Assembly: GCA_902461985.1 (NCBI GenBank)
Contig: CABQAB010000102.1
Coordinates: 1-7,319, forward strand
Direction of reading: 5' to 3'
DNA: 7,319 bases
Source: an uncultured Bacteroidales bacterium
GTDB taxonomy: Bacteria; Bacteroidota; Bacteroidia; Bacteroidales; UBA932
The position numbers and the translations under genes were made by a program. Shown in pieces: positions 5,388 through 7,319 of the stretch; positions within the stretch are counted from its first letter, which is position 1, and every line of letters starts with the position of its first letter. The notes beneath the pieces are model-generated. The model searched no databases and had not been told where the DNA came from. It saw only the letters and a program-made list of their open reading frames with translations.

Positions 5388-7055
5388 TTATCGGAGTTCT
5401 ACGCAATTATATGATATTCTGTCAACAGCTTTTGTCGCTACCATTGGAATGACAGTTGTTTTGCGCGTAACTTTGGTATTGCTTTGAGTATTCACAGACT
5501 TTTCCATAGAGAAAGGTATGGAAGGTGTTGTTCCCTGATAACCAAGCGAGTAACCCGCATATTGTCCCTCAAGAATCAATCCACAGAACCCCATACCGCT
5601 CACAGTGACAGTAGTGTTATCTGATAATGTAATGTTAGAGCCCTCTGCTGAAGCATGAGTGTCATCAGTCATAGTTGCTGTGCATATAACATATGAATCA
5701 CCTGTGATGAATGATGAATCTTCTCCATTCAAAAAAGTGGCAAAAAACCACAAATCAATAGGTCCATAGGAATTATGTGTGTAATCCTCCAAATCCGTAG
5801 GCAGGATGCTCAAAGTTCCGCTCTCAGCATTGAATTTAGCATCAACCAGGTCTGTGAATCCCTGCAACCCAGAAATTGAATACTCAGCATCAGGTGTTTT
5901 GAGACTTACTGTGATATTATTGACATTAGTCCCGTCAGTACATTTCCAATTCCCGAGCCATTTGTTGTAAGCATCGCTTGCAGTTGCCGTTTGAGTCGTA
6001 AATTCTTTTTTGACTACATCTGAAACCACATTGAGACTTTCATCTACGGCAAACACATAAGCAACATAGCCAGTTCCCTGCTTCAGTGTGCTCAAAGTCC
6101 AGTCACTGCTTCCTGTCTTGCAAAGTCCATTAAGAAAGAGGGCTTCGTAAGAATCGAATCCATACTTCGCAAAATCAGAACCATATTCGCCTCTGAAATA
6201 TTCCATATCGGCTGCAGCAAGATCTGCACCTGTTTCAAACTGGTTCACATAACTGGCTGATTCGCATGAGAGCAGATAATGCACGTCAGCGTCCGACGGC
6301 TCACAAATGATTGTGGCACCTGTATATGTGATGTCTCTTACTTCAACAGCAAACCGGTAAACAATCTTTGCAGCCTGATTCACTGTTACGGTCACTGGCT
6401 CGATGCCTTCACCGCTGAAAGTCACGGTAGCACTGCGGACTTCCTCATCTGGGTTATCCGCTATCTTGAGACTTACCGTCGCAGGAGTCTCCTCATAATT
6501 CTCGACAGTAAGCGATGCGGGCTCGACAGTAATCCAGCCTTCGCTTGGAGTCGCTGTCCATGAAACGGTTGAAACAACCATTACTGATGCACTGGCGTCT
6601 GTTGATTCAACTTCAATCGCACCTGAGATTTCAGTCAGGTCAGTGTTGTAGACAGAAAGAGATTTTGTCTGAACTGCAGCGGCCTGGCTGATGGTAAACT
6701 CATACCCGAGGGAAGCATTCTCCTCCGCAATAATTGAAATCTTCGCGGTGCGTGCCTCTTCGGTCCCATTGGCCGTGATGCCGATTTTGATTGAAGTCGT
6801 CTTGTCGGCATTGTTCTCCGCCTCCACGACAGCGGGAGCAGGAACAGCCCAGTCTTTATCGGAAACTATAGTGTACGTGACATTTGCATTGACGGTGAAA
6901 GTGAGATCTGAAGCGGCTGCAGCCACATTGACTGTCTTGTTAGCATCCAGTTTCAGTCCCTCGACGGTAAGCTTCGGCTCCACTGTCGGGTTTGTTGTTG
7001 TGCAGGCGGCTGCAAAAACTACGGCAGCCAGACTTGCGAATAACGATTTTTTCAT
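5388..7055 (-). CDS. BACON-domain lipoprotein (two BACON repeats, Fn3-like domain, C-terminal beta domain)
   Basis: A 555-residue lipoprotein: residues 1-17 are a signal peptide with lipobox FAAAC, the lipidated cysteine being C18. Two BACON-like beta-sandwich repeats follow at about 30-127 and 132-230, each ending in the hallmark strand (FTISQAAA at 120-127; VTVNQAAK at 223-230) and bearing the Trp motif (DKDWAVPAPA; SEGWITVEPA). Residues about 231-355 resemble an Fn3-like domain (ITYTGATIICEPSDADVHYLL... TGYVAYVFAVDE). Residues about 361-520 form another beta domain beginning AYNKWLGNWKCTDG, which I do not recognise with certainty. No catalytic domain is evident, so a glycan- or protein-binding or scaffold role at the cell surface is the best guess. 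The residues after C18 (TTTN) lack an acidic surface-export signal of the known Bacteroides kind, so which leaflet it reaches is open. It starts 25 bp after the upstream gene and ends 13 bp before the barrel gene, implying one operon. Confidence 0.87.
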   Translation of the reverse strand: MKKSLFASLAAVVFAAACTTTNPTVEPKLTVEGLKLDANKTVNVAAAASDLTFTVNANVTYTIVSDKDWAVPAPAVVEAENNADKTTSIKIGITANGTEEARTAKISIIAEENASLGYEFTISQAAAVQTKSLSVYNTDLTEISGAIEVESTDASASVMVVSTVSWTATPSEGWITVEPASLTVENYEETPATVSLKIADNPDEEVRSATVTFSGEGIEPVTVTVNQAAKIVYRFAVEVRDITYTGATIICEPSDADVHYLLSCESASYVNQFETGADLAAADMEYFRGEYGSDFAKYGFDSYEALFLNGLCKTGSSDWTLSTLKQGTGYVAYVFAVDESLNVVSDVVKKEFTTQTATASDAYNKWLGNWKCTDGTNVNNITVSLKTPDAEYSISGLQGFTDLVDAKFNAESGTLSILPTDLEDYTHNSYGPIDLWFFATFLNGEDSSFITGDSYVICTATMTDDTHASAEGSNITLSDNTTVTVSGMGFCGLILEGQYAGYSLGYQGTTPSIPFSMEKSVNTQSNTKVTRKTTVIPMVATKAVDRISYNCVELR

Positions 7056-7080
7056 TGTTTTGTTTTTTATGAATGATGTA

Positions 7081-7319
7081 TTAAATCTTTGCTATTGTCC
7101 TTTCTGTCTTCACTCCGCCGGATTCGACTACTACCCTGTATATTCCAGGTGCAAATCCGCTCATGTCGATTACGGCAGGCTCGAACGCGCCGACATCATA
7201 GGTCCTGTCGTACACGAGCGCACCCGAAGCAGAATATATCCGTATTCTGGTGTCCGCCGTCTCGCCAGTTGAAACCGTAAGTCTGTCGCTCACCGTGGAC
7301 GGGTAGATGTCCGCTTCCG
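7081..7319 (-). CDS. C-terminal end of a T9SS-secreted protein, type A sorting domain (runs off right edge)
   Basis: The minus-strand frame enters at the right edge and stops at 7081; about 79 residues are visible. They form a complete Por secretion-system C-terminal sorting domain: the IYPSTVSDRLTV motif (family form 'vyPNPv.d.l.v'), RIRIYSASGALVYDR, the IDMSGFAPGIYRVVV block ('idlsgl.pGiYlv.v') and the basic tail TERTIAKI. In T9SS bacteria this domain directs export across the outer membrane and is cleaved on attachment. The functional part of the protein lies outside the window. An internal GTG at 7293 could mimic a start but lies inside the sorting motif. The next gene begins 25 bp downstream, so this is the most upstream visible member of the operon. 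Confidence 0.9.
   Translation of the reverse strand, partial: EADIYPSTVSDRLTVSTGETADTRIRIYSASGALVYDRTYDVGAFEPAVIDMSGFAPGIYRVVVESGGVKTERTIAKI

Noticed and set aside
6691..7272. A 193-codon plus-strand frame antisense to the BACON lipoprotein and the T9SS protein
   Set aside because: It crosses two well-supported minus-strand genes and is the shadow of their Thr/Ala/Val/Glu-rich codons; no domain or promoter supports it.

Overview
The window looks like Bacteroidota, most likely Bacteroidales. The evidence is a SusC/RagA-type TonB-dependent transporter start, a BACON-domain lipoprotein, a type IX secretion (T9SS) C-terminal sorting domain, a PorV/PorQ-like outer-membrane barrel, Bacteroides-style promoter boxes (TTTG / TAnnTTTG) and A-rich leaders without clear Shine-Dalgarno sequences. 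Genus cannot be settled from the sequence alone.

Layout, left to right. (1) 1-443, minus strand: N-terminal 147 residues of a SusC/RagA family transporter that runs off the left edge. (2) 444-1042: a 599-bp gene-free stretch. It holds a pyrimidine-rich tract with T-runs about every 11 bp (about 560-780), two successive direct-inverted-direct repeat triplets (813-885 and 935-1001), the left copy of a 21-bp repeat (901-921) and a -7 promoter box (1011-1018). (3) 1043-4383, plus strand: a three-gene cassette made of an ATPase_2/DUF234 protein with winged-helix and PD-(D/E)XK-like regions, then a HipB-like repressor and a full-length HipA-like kinase overlapping by ATGA. A Bacteroides-type promoter precedes hipB. 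(4) 4384-4477: convergent terminators and the right copy of the 21-bp repeat (4438-4458). (5) 4478-7319, minus strand: an apparent surface/secretion operon, read leftward: the end of a T9SS-sorted protein (partial), a 555-residue BACON lipoprotein and a 298-residue PorV/PorQ-like barrel.

How it fits together. The flanking genes all read leftward and are outer-membrane or cell-surface functions. The plus-strand ATPase-HipBA cassette interrupts them and is bracketed by a 20/21 direct repeat, so it reads as a compact inserted accessory module combining a possible nuclease-ATPase with a HipBA toxin-antitoxin kinase. No integrase or transposase is present, so the insertion route is unknown. The most unusual structures are the noncoding ones upstream of the ATPase and the bracketing repeat.
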